In this document: piece after piece, positions 9,133 to 18,676 of the stretch
How positions within the stretch are numbered: position 1 is the first letter of the stretch
How the letters are laid out: each line of letters begins with the position of its first letter
NCBI GenBank assembly: GCA_964461435.1
Contig: CAYWUI010000004.1
Span: forward strand, 37,580-101,579
Reading direction: 5' to 3'
DNA: 64,000 nucleotides
Origin: G020354785 sp964461435
GTDB lineage: Bacteria > Bacteroidota > Bacteroidia > Bacteroidales > UBA10428
Position numbers and translations under genes: made by a program
Notes under the pieces: generated by a model
Databases searched by the model: none
What the model was told of the DNA's origin: nothing
The model's input: the letters and a program-made list of their open reading frames with translations, nothing else

Positions 9133-11004
9133 TTATCTTCCAATATGGACCAGCAAAACATTTATATCAGCAGGAGAAACCCCTGATATTCTCAATGCCT
9201 GTCCGATAGTCCGCGGCTTCACCCTTGCAAGCTTCTGCCTTCCTTCCGTGGAAATTGACTTAAGCTTGCTGTAATCAATTAATGGGCTTATTTTAATATT
9301 TTCCAGCCTTTTTATTTTGCCTGCCTGTTCCTTTTCCCTCTTAATATATCCATCGTACTTTATCTCTATCTCGCTTAATTCGATAATATCCTCTCTGCAC
9401 ATTTCAATATCATTAACTATTTCTTTAATTTTCTCTATATAATTAATTAAATCATAGATTTTTATTTGAGGCCTTAATAACAAGTTGTACAGTTTTATGC
9501 TTTGATTAATCTCCGATGTATTTTTTTCTCTTAAAAGTCCGTTTATTTCATCCGGCTTTACGGTGTAATTTTTTATAAATCCGATTAATTCATTCTTTTT
9601 ACCCGCTTTATATTTCAATCTATTAATCCTGTTCTTTCCTGCCAGTCCGATTTCATATGCTTTTTCCGTTAATCTCTCATCTGCATTATCCTGCCTCAGC
9701 ATTATCCTGTATTCAGCCCTTGATGTAAACATTCTGTATGGTTCATCAACTCCCTTATTTATTAAATCATCTATTAAAACGCCTATATAGGCTTCATCCC
9801 TCCCTAAAATAAACTCCTTTTCTCCATTATTTTTCAAATGAGCATTAATTCCTGCCATAATACCTTGCGCTCCTGCCTCCTCGTACCCCGTGGTTCCGTT
9901 TATCTGTCCTGCAAAATATAAGCCTTCGATTCTTTTTGTTTCCAGTGTATAATAAAGCTGTGTCGGCGGATAATAATCATATTCTATAGCATAGCCAGGC
10001 CTGAAAATTCTGACATTTTCCAGTCCCTTTATAGTTCGCAGTGCCTTATACTGTATATCTATTGGCAGTGACGATGAAAATCCGTTCAGATAATACTCAA
10101 TATTATTGTCGCCTTCGGGCTCAATAAACAGCTGATGTCTTTTTTTATCCGAAAATGTAACAATTTTACCCTCAATACTCGGACAGTATCTTGGTCCGAT
10201 CCCTTTTATTGTCCCGTTAAATAAAGGCGAATCCCCGAATCCCCTTCTCAGTATATTATGCGTTTTTTCGCTTGTGTATGTAACAAAACAGCTTTTTTCA
10301 GTTACTATCCTTCTTTTTGACAAATATGAAAATGCTCCTCCCTCTTCATCTCCCTTTTGTTCATTTAATATTGAAAAATCAATAGTTCTGCCGTCCAGCC
10401 TTGCAGGTGTCCCTGTTTTCATCCTGTCCACACCGAAACCCATTTTCTTTAGCTGCTTTGATATACCTGATGATACTGGTTCCGATATTCTTCCGCCGCT
10501 TATCTTTACCCTGCCTATATGTATTAATCCGTTTTCAAAGGTTCCGCATGCAAGAATTACAGATCTTGAATAAAACTTAACATTATTTATTGTCAGAACA
10601 CCTTTAACTTTTTCCGCTTCTATTATTAATTCCTTTACATTATCCTGCCACAGATCAATGTTCTTATTTTTCTCAATAACTCTCCGCCATTCCATGTAAA
10701 ATCTCATTCTGTCACATTGAGCCCTCGGACTCCACATTGCCGGCCCCTTGGATTTATTAAGCATCCTGAACTGAATCATACTTCTGTCGGTTACAATTCC
10801 CGAATAACCTCCAAGTGCATCTATTTCTCTTATAATCTGCCCTTTTGCTATTCCTCCCATTGCAGGATTACATGACATTTGGGCAATTTTTGTCATATCC
10901 ATGGTTATCAAAAGTACTTTTGACCCCATATTTGCACCTGCGCATGCGGCTTCACATCCCGCATGTCCTGCTCCAACCACAATTATATCATATTTATAAT
11001 TCAT
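9133..11004 (-). CDS. mnmG: tRNA uridine-5-carboxymethylaminomethyl modification enzyme MnmG
   Basis: FAD-dependent subunit that, with MnmE, installs the cmnm5 group on wobble U34 of certain tRNAs. The 623-residue length is typical. The N-terminal dinucleotide-binding motif is VVGAGHAGCEAA (residues about 10-21). The family signatures SCNPAMGGIAKG and GTTGYEEAGAQG are intact. The ATG at 11004 is preceded by a 16 bp spacer from ybeY, so the leftward string RsbW-like, ybeY, mnmG and possibly uvrC may be co-transcribed. A parS-like palindrome touches its stop codon, which hints that this region lies near the chromosomal origin. Confidence 0.97.
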   Translation of the reverse strand: MNYKYDIIVVGAGHAGCEAACAGANMGSKVLLITMDMTKIAQMSCNPAMGGIAKGQIIREIDALGGYSGIVTDRSMIQFRMLNKSKGPAMWSPRAQCDRMRFYMEWRRVIEKNKNIDLWQDNVKELIIEAEKVKGVLTINNVKFYSRSVILACGTFENGLIHIGRVKISGGRISEPVSSGISKQLKKMGFGVDRMKTGTPARLDGRTIDFSILNEQKGDEEGGAFSYLSKRRIVTEKSCFVTYTSEKTHNILRRGFGDSPLFNGTIKGIGPRYCPSIEGKIVTFSDKKRHQLFIEPEGDNNIEYYLNGFSSSLPIDIQYKALRTIKGLENVRIFRPGYAIEYDYYPPTQLYYTLETKRIEGLYFAGQINGTTGYEEAGAQGIMAGINAHLKNNGEKEFILGRDEAYIGVLIDDLINKGVDEPYRMFTSRAEYRIMLRQDNADERLTEKAYEIGLAGKNRINRLKYKAGKKNELIGFIKNYTVKPDEINGLLREKNTSEINQSIKLYNLLLRPQIKIYDLINYIEKIKEIVNDIEMCREDIIELSEIEIKYDGYIKREKEQAGKIKRLENIKISPLIDYSKLKSISTEGRQKLARVKPRTIGQALRISGVSPADINVLLVHIGR

Positions 11005-11020
11005 GTGCCAGCAAAAAAAT

Positions 11021-11434
11021 CTATGAATTTAAATAAAAATTTTCCTTATTTGTCATTACGTCCCTTCCCTTATTACTTTTATCTTCATACCCCAGTAAAT
11101 GTAAAATCCCGTGAATGATAATACGTTTTATTTCCTCATTTATATTCCCTTCTGAATATTTATCACTGTTTTCCCTTATTCTTTCAATACTTATATAGAT
11201 CTCGCCACTCACAGTATTTTTGAATGTATTGCTAAATACAATAACATCAGTAGAATATTCCCTGTTCAGAAATTTTTTATTTAAATTAAGGATGGCTTTA
11301 TCCGATGTAAAAATGATTCTAATTTCTCCCCGCCTGTATCCCTCTTTGTTGATAATGGAATTTATTAAATGAGTATAATTCTTTTCTTCAACTAATCTAA
11401 ATGAAGTGCCTTTATAATAATACTTTACATTCAA
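11021..11434 (-). CDS. ybeY: Endoribonuclease YbeY (16S rRNA maturation)
   Basis: YbeY is a small metal-dependent endoribonuclease used in 16S rRNA 3' maturation and ribosome quality control. The 137-residue product has NREYSTDVIVF and the metal-site segment HGILHLLGYEDKS. The first two histidines of the H-x3-H-x5-H site are present, but the third position is Asp (GYED). I recall the same substitution in other Bacteroidota homologues, so it is probably a lineage trait and not a defect. The start appears to be TTG at 11434; the only nearby ATG is out of frame. The gene begins 4 bp after the stop codon of the RsbW-like gene, which suggests translational coupling. Confidence 0.92.
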   Translation of the reverse strand: MNVKYYYKGTSFRLVEEKNYTHLINSIINKEGYRRGEIRIIFTSDKAILNLNKKFLNREYSTDVIVFSNTFKNTVSGEIYISIERIRENSDKYSEGNINEEIKRIIIHGILHLLGYEDKSNKGRDVMTNKENFYLNS

Positions 11435-11438
11435 ATAT

Positions 11439-11837
11439 TTATTTCAAATTAAATGCCAGTACGACAGTTGCTCCGTTCCTTGAAAATTCCATTCCGTCCG
11501 ATAACTTTTCCATTAAGAAAATACCCCTGCCGTTAATATTTTCAATGTTCTCAGGTGCGGTAGGATCAGGAATGTTTTTATAGTCAAATCCATCGCCCTC
11601 ATCATCAACTCTTATTTTTAATGTTTTTTCGTCCTTGTTAATAATAATATTTACCAATTTATTTTCATCCAGTTTGTTCCCATGCAAAATCGCATTATTA
11701 GCCGCCTCCAGGGCTGCAATCAATATATTCCCGTATATATCCGAACTTATATTATATTCAGCTGAAATATCATCCACAAGTTTCTCCACTTTCCTAAGAT
11801 TCTCAATTTTCGATTTTATTTCATATTTTTTTTCCAT
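11439..11837 (-). CDS. RsbW/SpoIIAB-like GHKL ATP-binding protein
   Basis: A 132-residue GHKL-fold ATPase of the anti-sigma factor/serine-kinase type. The N box is seen in ALEAANNAILHGNK, G1 in DEGDGFDY and the G2-like loop in NGRGIFLMEKLSD. Such proteins bind or phosphorylate an anti-sigma-factor antagonist or regulate a PP2C phosphatase cascade. In Bacteroidota they often sit with ybeY and mnmG, as here, 4 bp upstream of ybeY. No STAS antagonist or sigma factor is adjacent, so its partner is unknown. The SiaC-like protein at 50541 is a candidate member of a similar partner-switching system, but that is only inference. Confidence 0.82.
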   Translation of the reverse strand: MEKKYEIKSKIENLRKVEKLVDDISAEYNISSDIYGNILIAALEAANNAILHGNKLDENKLVNIIINKDEKTLKIRVDDEGDGFDYKNIPDPTAPENIENINGRGIFLMEKLSDGMEFSRNGATVVLAFNLK

Positions 11838-11968
11838 CTAATTACATTTTCAATAATATCATTGAATTCTCCCTCTTATACTGCAATTAAATAATTATGT
11901 TACTAAATTAGTTAATTTCTATCCGAAAATAGTAAAAAATAATCTAATTTATTTACAAAAATATTTTT

Positions 11969-13174
11969 CTAATTGCTAAGCCATAATTCCGGGTTATTGT
12001 TTTGTGATTCCTTCCAAATCTGAAAGTGCAATATTGTCTGCTTGGTTTTTTCATCAGTGTAGACATTTCCTATCTTCTCCTTTGTATATACCGTTTCTCC
12101 CGGACTTACGGATATATTCTTCAGATTATGGTACAACGTATAATAATTACCATGTCTTAAAATCACAGTATAATTTTCGCCGGGAATGGTAAATATTTTT
12201 GATACTTTTCCATTAAAAACCGCCCTTACTTCGGCATCCCTCACTGTGGATATATCAATCCCGTCATTTCTAATCTTAATATTCTTTAAAACAGGATGAT
12301 CCTGTTCACCGTACTTCCCTGTGATTATACCGTATTTTACAGGCCACGGCAGCTTCCCTGTATTTTTTTCAAAATTGTCTGAAATAAGCTGCTCTTCAGG
12401 TGTTAACAATGTGTATGTTCCTTTCTGCTTATTCCTTTCCTCTTCTATTAACTTCTCAAGCTCCTTCTTTATTTTGTCAGCAAGTTTTCTTTTTTCCTCA
12501 AGCTCAATTACCAGTTCATTTTCTCTTTTTGATAATTCGCCGATTAAGGCTTCCTTGGTGGCTTTTTCCCTGACTATATTAATATTCTCCGATTCCTTTT
12601 CCTTTATAAGCCTTGCCTTGGCATCTTTATCCCTGTTTAATTCCACAATTTTCTTCTCTATGATATTTTTAAACGCAAAAATTAATTTTGCCTGCTTTTT
12701 CTTATATTCCGAATACTGTTGTATATATCTTACCCTTTTATAAGCCTGGTCAAAGCTTTCAGATGCCAGAATATACATTAACAGCACGTTCTGTTCTCTC
12801 TTTTTGTAAGCATTTACTATAATCCTGGCATATTCCTCCTTAATTTTTATTAAATCAGCCTCCAAAGAAGCTATAAGGTTCCTGTTGTCTGTTATCTTTT
12901 TATTAAGGTCCTCTATCTCTTCAGCTAATTCCTTAATATATTTATTTCGGGCATTTATCCTATACTCGAGGATTTTCAATTCATTTATTGAATATTTCTT
13001 TTTTTCTTTTATTTCCCCGAGTATTTTGCTTGCATATTCTATTTCCTGCCTTGCCCTGGATTGCAAATCCCTTAATTTTTCTTTATCCTGCCCATATATT
13101 TGATTAACTGTCAAGCATATAAATAATATCAGTAAATATTTTAATCCCGCATAGTATATTCTAATATCTTTCAA
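11969..13174 (-). CDS. EnvC/M23-family murein hydrolase activator
   Basis: Secreted 401-residue protein with an N-terminal signal peptide ending near YGQ (residue 29), long coiled coils (about 30-245) and a C-terminal LytM/M23 domain (about 275-401). The zinc site is degenerate: the usual HxGID histidine is Asn (NDGIDIS), and the first His of the C-terminal HxH pair is replaced (ILHFQI), although TLYHNL keeps its His. Coiled coil plus degenerate LytM is the EnvC architecture, which activates cell-wall amidases at the division site instead of cutting peptidoglycan itself. The frame starts with TTG. It lies 13 bp downstream of the TPR gene, in the same leftward cluster. Confidence 0.88.
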   Translation of the reverse strand: MKDIRIYYAGLKYLLILFICLTVNQIYGQDKEKLRDLQSRARQEIEYASKILGEIKEKKKYSINELKILEYRINARNKYIKELAEEIEDLNKKITDNRNLIASLEADLIKIKEEYARIIVNAYKKREQNVLLMYILASESFDQAYKRVRYIQQYSEYKKKQAKLIFAFKNIIEKKIVELNRDKDAKARLIKEKESENINIVREKATKEALIGELSKRENELVIELEEKRKLADKIKKELEKLIEEERNKQKGTYTLLTPEEQLISDNFEKNTGKLPWPVKYGIITGKYGEQDHPVLKNIKIRNDGIDISTVRDAEVRAVFNGKVSKIFTIPGENYTVILRHGNYYTLYHNLKNISVSPGETVYTKEKIGNVYTDEKTKQTILHFQIWKESQNNNPELWLSN

Positions 13175-13187
13175 TTTTCATCAGGTA

Positions 13188-14942
13188 TTATTTTACCTTA
13201 TTTTCCGCATTTCTTATTTTTTCAATAATGTCCGGACCCTTATCCGAATACTTTAATGCCTCATTCCAGTAAAATATGGCATCTTTTGAATCAGACAGAT
13301 CAAACAATATGTCTCCGTAATGATCAAGAATCTCACCATTTTTATCTCCTCCGTACTTTATAGCCTTTTCAATATATTTTTTTGCCTTACTTTTTTCTCC
13401 CTTTTTAAATAGTATCCAGCCATATGTATCGAGGTACGTAAAATTCCTCGGTTCAATCTCAATCGTTAGCCTGCTTAGTTCTTCGGCCTTTTTTAAATTT
13501 TCTTCACGCAGTGCCAGGTAATAGCCATAATTATTCCTCACCAGCAAATTGTCAGGTTCAATTTCCAGGACCTTCTCAAAACAATTGTCAGATTTCCTGT
13601 AATCTCCCAGATTTTTGTAAGCTTCTCCCAGGAAAGTATAAAACTGCACTTCCTGAGATTTATTTTTTGAATATTTTAACCCGCTTTCAAGGGTTTTCGC
13701 CGCTTCCTCATTCCTCCCCGTCTGTACCAAAGCTATCCCCTTAAAAAGATAAAGTACAGGTTCTTCGTTAAATATTTTCAATGCTTCACTGCTTTTATTA
13801 ATGACGCTATCATACTTAAAAAGTGAATTTTCAATATATAACAACTGCTCCCATATTATATAGTTCCTCTTTTCTATTCCAAGCACGACATTCAATTCAT
13901 GCTCTGCCAGTTCCAATTCATCATTTCTTATATAAAAGTCAGCACATAAAGTCCGTACATTAACATTGTTTTCATACTTTCTTTTTAGCTCGTCGACAAG
14001 CATGCTTATATATTTATTAAAATTGCTGAATACCGAATCATCCTTAATAAACCGTACTATCAGTGATATTTTAACGTCCACGTCAATATTGTCATTATTT
14101 ATGGCATCCCTGTAATATTTGAAGGCTCTCTCGTATTCATTATTTGACCGCAGGAATTCCGCATACGACAGTTCCGTTTTGTCATTATCGGGGTCCTTAA
14201 TTAAAAGCATATTGTAATATTCAAGTGCCGCATCATAATTTTTAATATCAGCATAATATTCTGCCAGCAAGCCCAGCAGATCATAGTTATCAGGATAATA
14301 TTCTATTGCCTTCTTCAGTTCATTTATTGCCTCATCCTGCCTTCCTGTCTTACTGTATATTTTATGTTTTGAAATTAAGATGTTCTCATTTTCGCCAATA
14401 ACATCTTCTATTTCCTTCAGCATTAATAATGCCTTATCATATTTTTCCACCTGTTCATACATTAAAGCCAGCTTATATTTCATATTTATATCCTTCGGTT
14501 CGGTTTTTACAAGCTTTTCATATATGTATATGCTGCTGTCAATCTCATTCTCCAGGCTGCAAATATTAGCCAGGTGCAACAAATACCACTTATTATTATT
14601 CTCATCATAAAAAACCGCACTATCCGCATATTTTTTTGCCAATTCCATCTTGCCGGCATTTAAATAAATACTCGACAACATATAATGTATTGCAGGACTG
14701 TTTCTTTTGTATGACAGACATTCATCAAAATCTCTTATAGCTTGCCTGTACTGCCCGAAAATTGCATTTTTTGTAGCACCTGTAAATGCATAGTAAAATT
14801 CATTATCATAATCCCTTGTCTTATCGCTACCTGCAGGTGTTACCTTATTTGTATCATACACACTGCAGCTCAATGAATTATTAATAATCAGGATTAATCC
14901 TGTTATAAAATATATATTAATTATTTCCTTTCTTAATCTCAT
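13188..14942 (-). CDS. Secreted tetratricopeptide-repeat protein
   Basis: A 584-residue protein that starts with a signal sequence (hydrophobic core about 10-22) followed by NSLSC, a possible but imperfect lipobox. The rest is TPR repeats, recognisable by recurring patterns such as AIRDFDECLSYKRN, AINELKKAIEYYPDN and SDNCFEKVLEIEPDN. TPR proteins are scaffolds; none of the repeats identifies a substrate. Its position between the nucleotidyltransferase gene (2 bp away) and the EnvC-like gene is an arrangement I recall from other Bacteroidota and suggests an envelope-assembly role. It is probably anchored in the outer membrane or periplasmic. Confidence 0.85.
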   Translation of the reverse strand: MRLRKEIINIYFITGLILIINNSLSCSVYDTNKVTPAGSDKTRDYDNEFYYAFTGATKNAIFGQYRQAIRDFDECLSYKRNSPAIHYMLSSIYLNAGKMELAKKYADSAVFYDENNNKWYLLHLANICSLENEIDSSIYIYEKLVKTEPKDINMKYKLALMYEQVEKYDKALLMLKEIEDVIGENENILISKHKIYSKTGRQDEAINELKKAIEYYPDNYDLLGLLAEYYADIKNYDAALEYYNMLLIKDPDNDKTELSYAEFLRSNNEYERAFKYYRDAINNDNIDVDVKISLIVRFIKDDSVFSNFNKYISMLVDELKRKYENNVNVRTLCADFYIRNDELELAEHELNVVLGIEKRNYIIWEQLLYIENSLFKYDSVINKSSEALKIFNEEPVLYLFKGIALVQTGRNEEAAKTLESGLKYSKNKSQEVQFYTFLGEAYKNLGDYRKSDNCFEKVLEIEPDNLLVRNNYGYYLALREENLKKAEELSRLTIEIEPRNFTYLDTYGWILFKKGEKSKAKKYIEKAIKYGGDKNGEILDHYGDILFDLSDSKDAIFYWNEALKYSDKGPDIIEKIRNAENKVK

Positions 14943-14944
14943 GT

Positions 14945-15955
14945 TTACCTTATGATTTTATAAATGCTGAAATCTCCGATACTAAGCTCCTCATCACTTT
15001 TCAAATATTCCACATTACTTCCGATAATAGACTGCGACGCTACTATTCCACTTACCCTGGAGTTATTATATATTATTGAATTTGATATTATACATTTAGA
15101 TATTTCCGAATCATATTCTATTGATACATAGGGACCTATTATAGAGTTGTATATTTTAACATTGTCTCCTATATAGCACGGATCGATAATTTGCGAATTC
15201 CTTACTTTAACATTCCTGCCCGTTAGTTCTTTCCTGTCAGCAAACTCCAGGATCCTTGAGTTTGTCGCTATAAAGGTGTTTTTATTTCCACAATCGAGCC
15301 ATTCCTTCACAGGGCCAATACTGAACTTAAGTCCCTTATTTTTTAAATTTTCAAGTACTGTTGTCAACTGGTATTCCCCATCCACCATAATTTTATTTCT
15401 TATAATATTCCTTATCTCATTATTTAATAAATCCCCGTTTTTAAAATAATACAATCCCACGATTGCCTTGTTTGAAATTTTTTCTTTTGGCTTCTCTATG
15501 AAATCTGTCACTATATTCTGCTCATCTATTTTAACCACTCCATAATTTTGCGGATCCTTTACCTCATAAATCCATATTATGGCTTCTTTCTCCTTATCAA
15601 CTTTAAAATCAGCTTTAAACAGCGTATCTGCAAATGCTATAACAACCTCATTATTCAAAAGGTCACTTGCACAATATATTGCATGCGCAGTTCCCAGTGC
15701 CTCTTTCTGATAATATATCTTCCCGTTTGCATTGGCATTTCCTGCAATATTAAGCAGCTCATTCTCTATATCTTTACCAAAATCACCTGTTACAAAACCA
15801 ATATTCTTAATTTTACTGTCTATTGATTTTGCCAGCTCTTCTATTAGCCTGTGAACCATTGCTTTACCTGCAATTTTCATTAACGGCTTGGGAACAAACA
15901 GGGAATGAGGACGCATCCTCTTTCCTATACCTGCCATAGGGATAATTACATTCAT
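14945..15955 (-). CDS. Sugar-1-phosphate nucleotidylyltransferase
   Basis: 336-residue GT-A-fold nucleotidyltransferase that activates a sugar 1-phosphate with an NTP. The nucleotide-binding loop is MAGIGKRMRP at residues 7-16, followed by the PKPL substrate signature. FADTLF around residue 110 supplies the metal-binding Asp. From about residue 240 the sequence becomes hexapeptide-like (VRNSQIIDPCYIGDNVKIYN), indicating a left-handed beta-helix tail. The sugar specificity cannot be inferred. It lies between dut and the TPR gene in a tight leftward operon whose first gene is a polysaccharide flippase, which fits a role in glycan precursor supply. Confidence 0.87.
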   Translation of the reverse strand: MNVIIPMAGIGKRMRPHSLFVPKPLMKIAGKAMVHRLIEELAKSIDSKIKNIGFVTGDFGKDIENELLNIAGNANANGKIYYQKEALGTAHAIYCASDLLNNEVVIAFADTLFKADFKVDKEKEAIIWIYEVKDPQNYGVVKIDEQNIVTDFIEKPKEKISNKAIVGLYYFKNGDLLNNEIRNIIRNKIMVDGEYQLTTVLENLKNKGLKFSIGPVKEWLDCGNKNTFIATNSRILEFADRKELTGRNVKVRNSQIIDPCYIGDNVKIYNSIIGPYVSIEYDSEISKCIISNSIIYNNSRVSGIVASQSIIGSNVEYLKSDEELSIGDFSIYKIIR

Positions 15956-15973
15956 TTTTATAAGCTTTATTAA

Positions 15974-16405
15974 TTATTTGCCAGTATGGCCAAACCCTCC
16001 CTTTCCCCTTTCGGTCTGATTCAACGCTTTAACCAAATCCCATTCAACCTTTTCATGCCTAGTTATTATCATCTGGCAAATTCTTTCACCATCATTAACC
16101 GTATAAATTTTATTTGACAGATTAATAAGTATAACGCACACTTCACCCCTGTAATCGGCGTCAATGGTCCCGGGTGTATTTAATACCGATATTCCGTATT
16201 TAATGGCCAATCCGCTTCTCGGGCGTATCTGGGCCTCGCATCCTTGTGGCAGCTCAATAAACAGTCCTGTCGGCACCAGAGCTCTTTCGAGAGGTTTAAG
16301 TTTTACAGGCTTATCAATATTTGCCATCAGGTCCATTCCTGCCGAACTGTCTGTGCTGTAAGCAGGAAGTGCATGTTTTGATTTACTGACTATTTTTATC
16401 TTCAT
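15974..16405 (-). CDS. dut: dUTP diphosphatase
   Basis: Trimeric-type dUTPase of 143 residues, which removes dUTP and makes dUMP for thymidylate synthesis. The five motifs are visible: AGMDLMA, RPRSGLAIK, GTIDADYRGE, GERICQMI and the C-terminal RGKGGFGHTG arm. His replaces the usual Ser in that last motif, a variant also familiar from related Bacteroidota enzymes. Its first 23 bp overlap the 3' end of the upstream flippase gene, so the two are probably translationally coupled. The same operon continues to the nucleotidyltransferase, TPR and EnvC-like genes. Confidence 0.96.
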   Translation of the reverse strand: MKIKIVSKSKHALPAYSTDSSAGMDLMANIDKPVKLKPLERALVPTGLFIELPQGCEAQIRPRSGLAIKYGISVLNTPGTIDADYRGEVCVILINLSNKIYTVNDGERICQMIITRHEKVEWDLVKALNQTERGKGGFGHTGK

Positions 16406-17876
16406 AACCCTTTAAAAATATGGAAGCAAGCTTCTCTTTTCTTTCTACAAAATAAACAAAAGGTATAAACAACGCCGATCCAATTATAATATTATATAGC
16501 AGATTATCAGTTTTTACCATGATATTTACAAAATATATGCCCAATCCCAATAAAATATAAAACAATATTCTTTTAATATCATATTCTATTCTGTATAATT
16601 CCCTTCCCAGCAAATAAGAAAAAACAAGCATAACAAAATTGGATATCAGGTGCGAATATGCGCATGCTTTATAACTATAACGGGGAATGAAAATTATATT
16701 TAATATTATAGTAATTATTGCTCCCGTGCCGACAATTAAAACTGCATACTGCGTTTTGCCAGATAATTTATACCAGAAACTAATGTTAAACGACATTCCC
16801 AGTAAAATATTAGCAAACAGTACGACCGGCACAATGCTCAGTCCCTCATGAAATTTAGGGCTTATAAAATATTTAATTATGTCTATGTATAGAACAATGA
16901 ATAAAAATATAATTAAACAGAATATTACGAAGTATTTTAAAATATTTCCAAACACTTCATTCGCATTTTTCTTTTTATAATTTGAAAAGAAAAACGGATC
17001 TGCTGCAAATCTAAACATTTGTATAAAGATAGTCATGAAAACAGCTATCTTATAATTTGCTCCGTATATACCTATTTCATATAATTTATCATAGCCCTGT
17101 ACCAGGAAATGTCTTAATAATATTCTATCAATGGTTTCATTCAAAATACCTGCCAGTCCTGCCATCAGCAAGGGAAATGAATATTTAAGGATGCTCCCGT
17201 ACAGTTTTGTGTTGAATTTTAATACAATTTTTTTCAGATCAACAAGCAATATAAAGCATATAAGTATGCTTGCCAGCATATTTGCAATTAAAACATACCC
17301 CACTCCAATATTCTTATTATAAATGCTATTCATCCAGTTGCTGCCGTGTGTCCTGGAAATATAGGGCATAATCTCCAGGAAAAACAATATCAGAACTATA
17401 TTTACAATCACTCCAAGAATTTTGAATACTGCAAACTTCATCACTTTCTCTTCCATCCTTAATTTCGCATAGAATATAGACGTAAAAGCATCAAGGGCTA
17501 TTATTACAGCCAGCCATTTAATGTATTCCGGCCTGTTGTTATACCCCATCAGTCCGGATATTTTGTTAACAAAAATGAAAACAAGCACAACAAATAATGA
17601 TGATGTTGCAAATAATGATATGGCAGAAGTTGTAAAGATATCTCCGCTTTTTTCCTTGTCAGCAGTAAATTTGAAATAACCTGTCTCAAGCCCGTAGGTG
17701 AGAATCACTATCAATACTGCCACATAGGCATATAATTCCGTAATTATACCATACTCGCAGACCTGAAATTTGTATGTATAATAAGGTGTTAGTATGGCAT
17801 AATTTAAAAATCTCGGTATTATGGAGCCCAGTCCGTATATTAAAGTCTGTCCCCCTAATTTCTTATAAGGATTCAA
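16383..17876 (-). CDS. Polysaccharide flippase (MOP/MVF superfamily)
   Basis: Integral membrane protein of 497 residues with 12 or more hydrophobic helices, starting with KKLGGQTLIYGLGSIIPRF (residues 5-23, quoted in part), the usual N-terminus of Bacteroidota oligosaccharide flippases. Proteins of this superfamily translocate lipid-linked glycans across the inner membrane. The initiation codon is probably TTG at 17876, since the characteristic N-terminal sequence starts right there. It leads a leftward cluster with dut, the nucleotidyltransferase, the TPR protein and the EnvC-like protein. The substrate is unknown. Confidence 0.88.
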   Translation of the reverse strand: MNPYKKLGGQTLIYGLGSIIPRFLNYAILTPYYTYKFQVCEYGIITELYAYVAVLIVILTYGLETGYFKFTADKEKSGDIFTTSAISLFATSSLFVVLVFIFVNKISGLMGYNNRPEYIKWLAVIIALDAFTSIFYAKLRMEEKVMKFAVFKILGVIVNIVLILFFLEIMPYISRTHGSNWMNSIYNKNIGVGYVLIANMLASILICFILLVDLKKIVLKFNTKLYGSILKYSFPLLMAGLAGILNETIDRILLRHFLVQGYDKLYEIGIYGANYKIAVFMTIFIQMFRFAADPFFFSNYKKKNANEVFGNILKYFVIFCLIIFLFIVLYIDIIKYFISPKFHEGLSIVPVVLFANILLGMSFNISFWYKLSGKTQYAVLIVGTGAIITIILNIIFIPRYSYKACAYSHLISNFVMLVFSYLLGRELYRIEYDIKRILFYILLGLGIYFVNIMVKTDNLLYNIIIGSALFIPFVYFVERKEKLASIFLKGYEDKNSQ

Positions 17877-17937
17877 TTTTCGTGATTAATTTTTAAAACA
17901 TAAAACAATTTAATACTTTCAATTTTATATGTATTCT

Positions 17938-17946
17938 TAAATTTGT
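17938..17946 (+). promoter_or_regulatory. Predicted -7 box for the cyclophilin/pheS genes
   Basis: TAAATTTGT matches TAnnTTTG. It overlaps the in-frame TTG at 17943, so transcription must start downstream of that codon; this decides the start of the cyclophilin gene in favour of ATG 17976. The -33 element is weak (TTTC, 17 bp upstream). Confidence 0.5.
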
Positions 17947-17975
17947 ATTTTCGGACAATCATAAATATTAAAAAA

Positions 17976-18653
17976 ATGAACAGGGTGGTAAAATTATATT
18001 ATTCTTTGTTTTTCGCTCTTATTTTTAATAACAATATTTCCATGAATGCACAAATAAATGATGTTCCGGTTGTTGAAATTGAAACCTCCTTCGGCATTAT
18101 TAAGGTAAAACTATATAATGAAACGCCAATGCACCAGGAGAACTTCTTAAAGCTTGTTTCCCGGAATTTTTATGATGATCTGCTATTTCACCGTGTTATT
18201 GAAGGTTTCATGATACAGGCAGGTGATCCTAATTCTAAAAATGCCCTTCCTGGCCAGCCTCTGGGCCAGGGAGATCTTGACTATACAATACCTGCCGAAT
18301 TTAATAAAGACCTTTTTCACAAAAAGGGCGCACTTGCTGCTGCCAGGCTCCCTGACAACATAAATCCCAATAAAGAATCCTCTGCCTCGCAGTTTTATAT
18401 TGTGCAGGGAAGGAAGTATTCCGGTTCCGAACTTGATTACATGGAGCGTAGCGGTACTCACATCAAATTTACTGACGAACAGAGAAAAATATATACTACA
18501 ATAGGGGGCACCCCCCAACTCGATTATTCTTACACCGTATTTGGGGAGGTCATTGAAGGTATGGATGTTATTGATAAAATCGCCTCTGTTGAAACAGACC
18601 GCCGTGACAGGCCTCTGAAAGATATTAAACTGAAAATCATACGTGTTAACTAA
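17976..18653 (+). CDS. Secreted peptidyl-prolyl cis-trans isomerase (cyclophilin type)
   Basis: A 225-residue cyclophilin with an N-terminal export signal (hydrophobic core about 6-15, likely cleavage after MNAQ). The catalytic region reads LLFHRVIEGFMIQAGDP, and SQFYIVQG and YTVFGEVIEGMDVIDKI complete the fold. It probably speeds proline isomerisation in periplasmic proteins. I used the ATG at 17976 because an upstream TTG sits inside the promoter -7 box and would add residues before the signal peptide. pheS follows after 23 bp and may be co-transcribed. Confidence 0.93.
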   Translation: MNRVVKLYYSLFFALIFNNNISMNAQINDVPVVEIETSFGIIKVKLYNETPMHQENFLKLVSRNFYDDLLFHRVIEGFMIQAGDPNSKNALPGQPLGQGDLDYTIPAEFNKDLFHKKGALAAARLPDNINPNKESSASQFYIVQGRKYSGSELDYMERSGTHIKFTDEQRKIYTTIGGTPQLDYSYTVFGEVIEGMDVIDKIASVETDRRDRPLKDIKLKIIRVN

Positions 18654-18676
18654 CTATACATGAAAATCTTATTATT

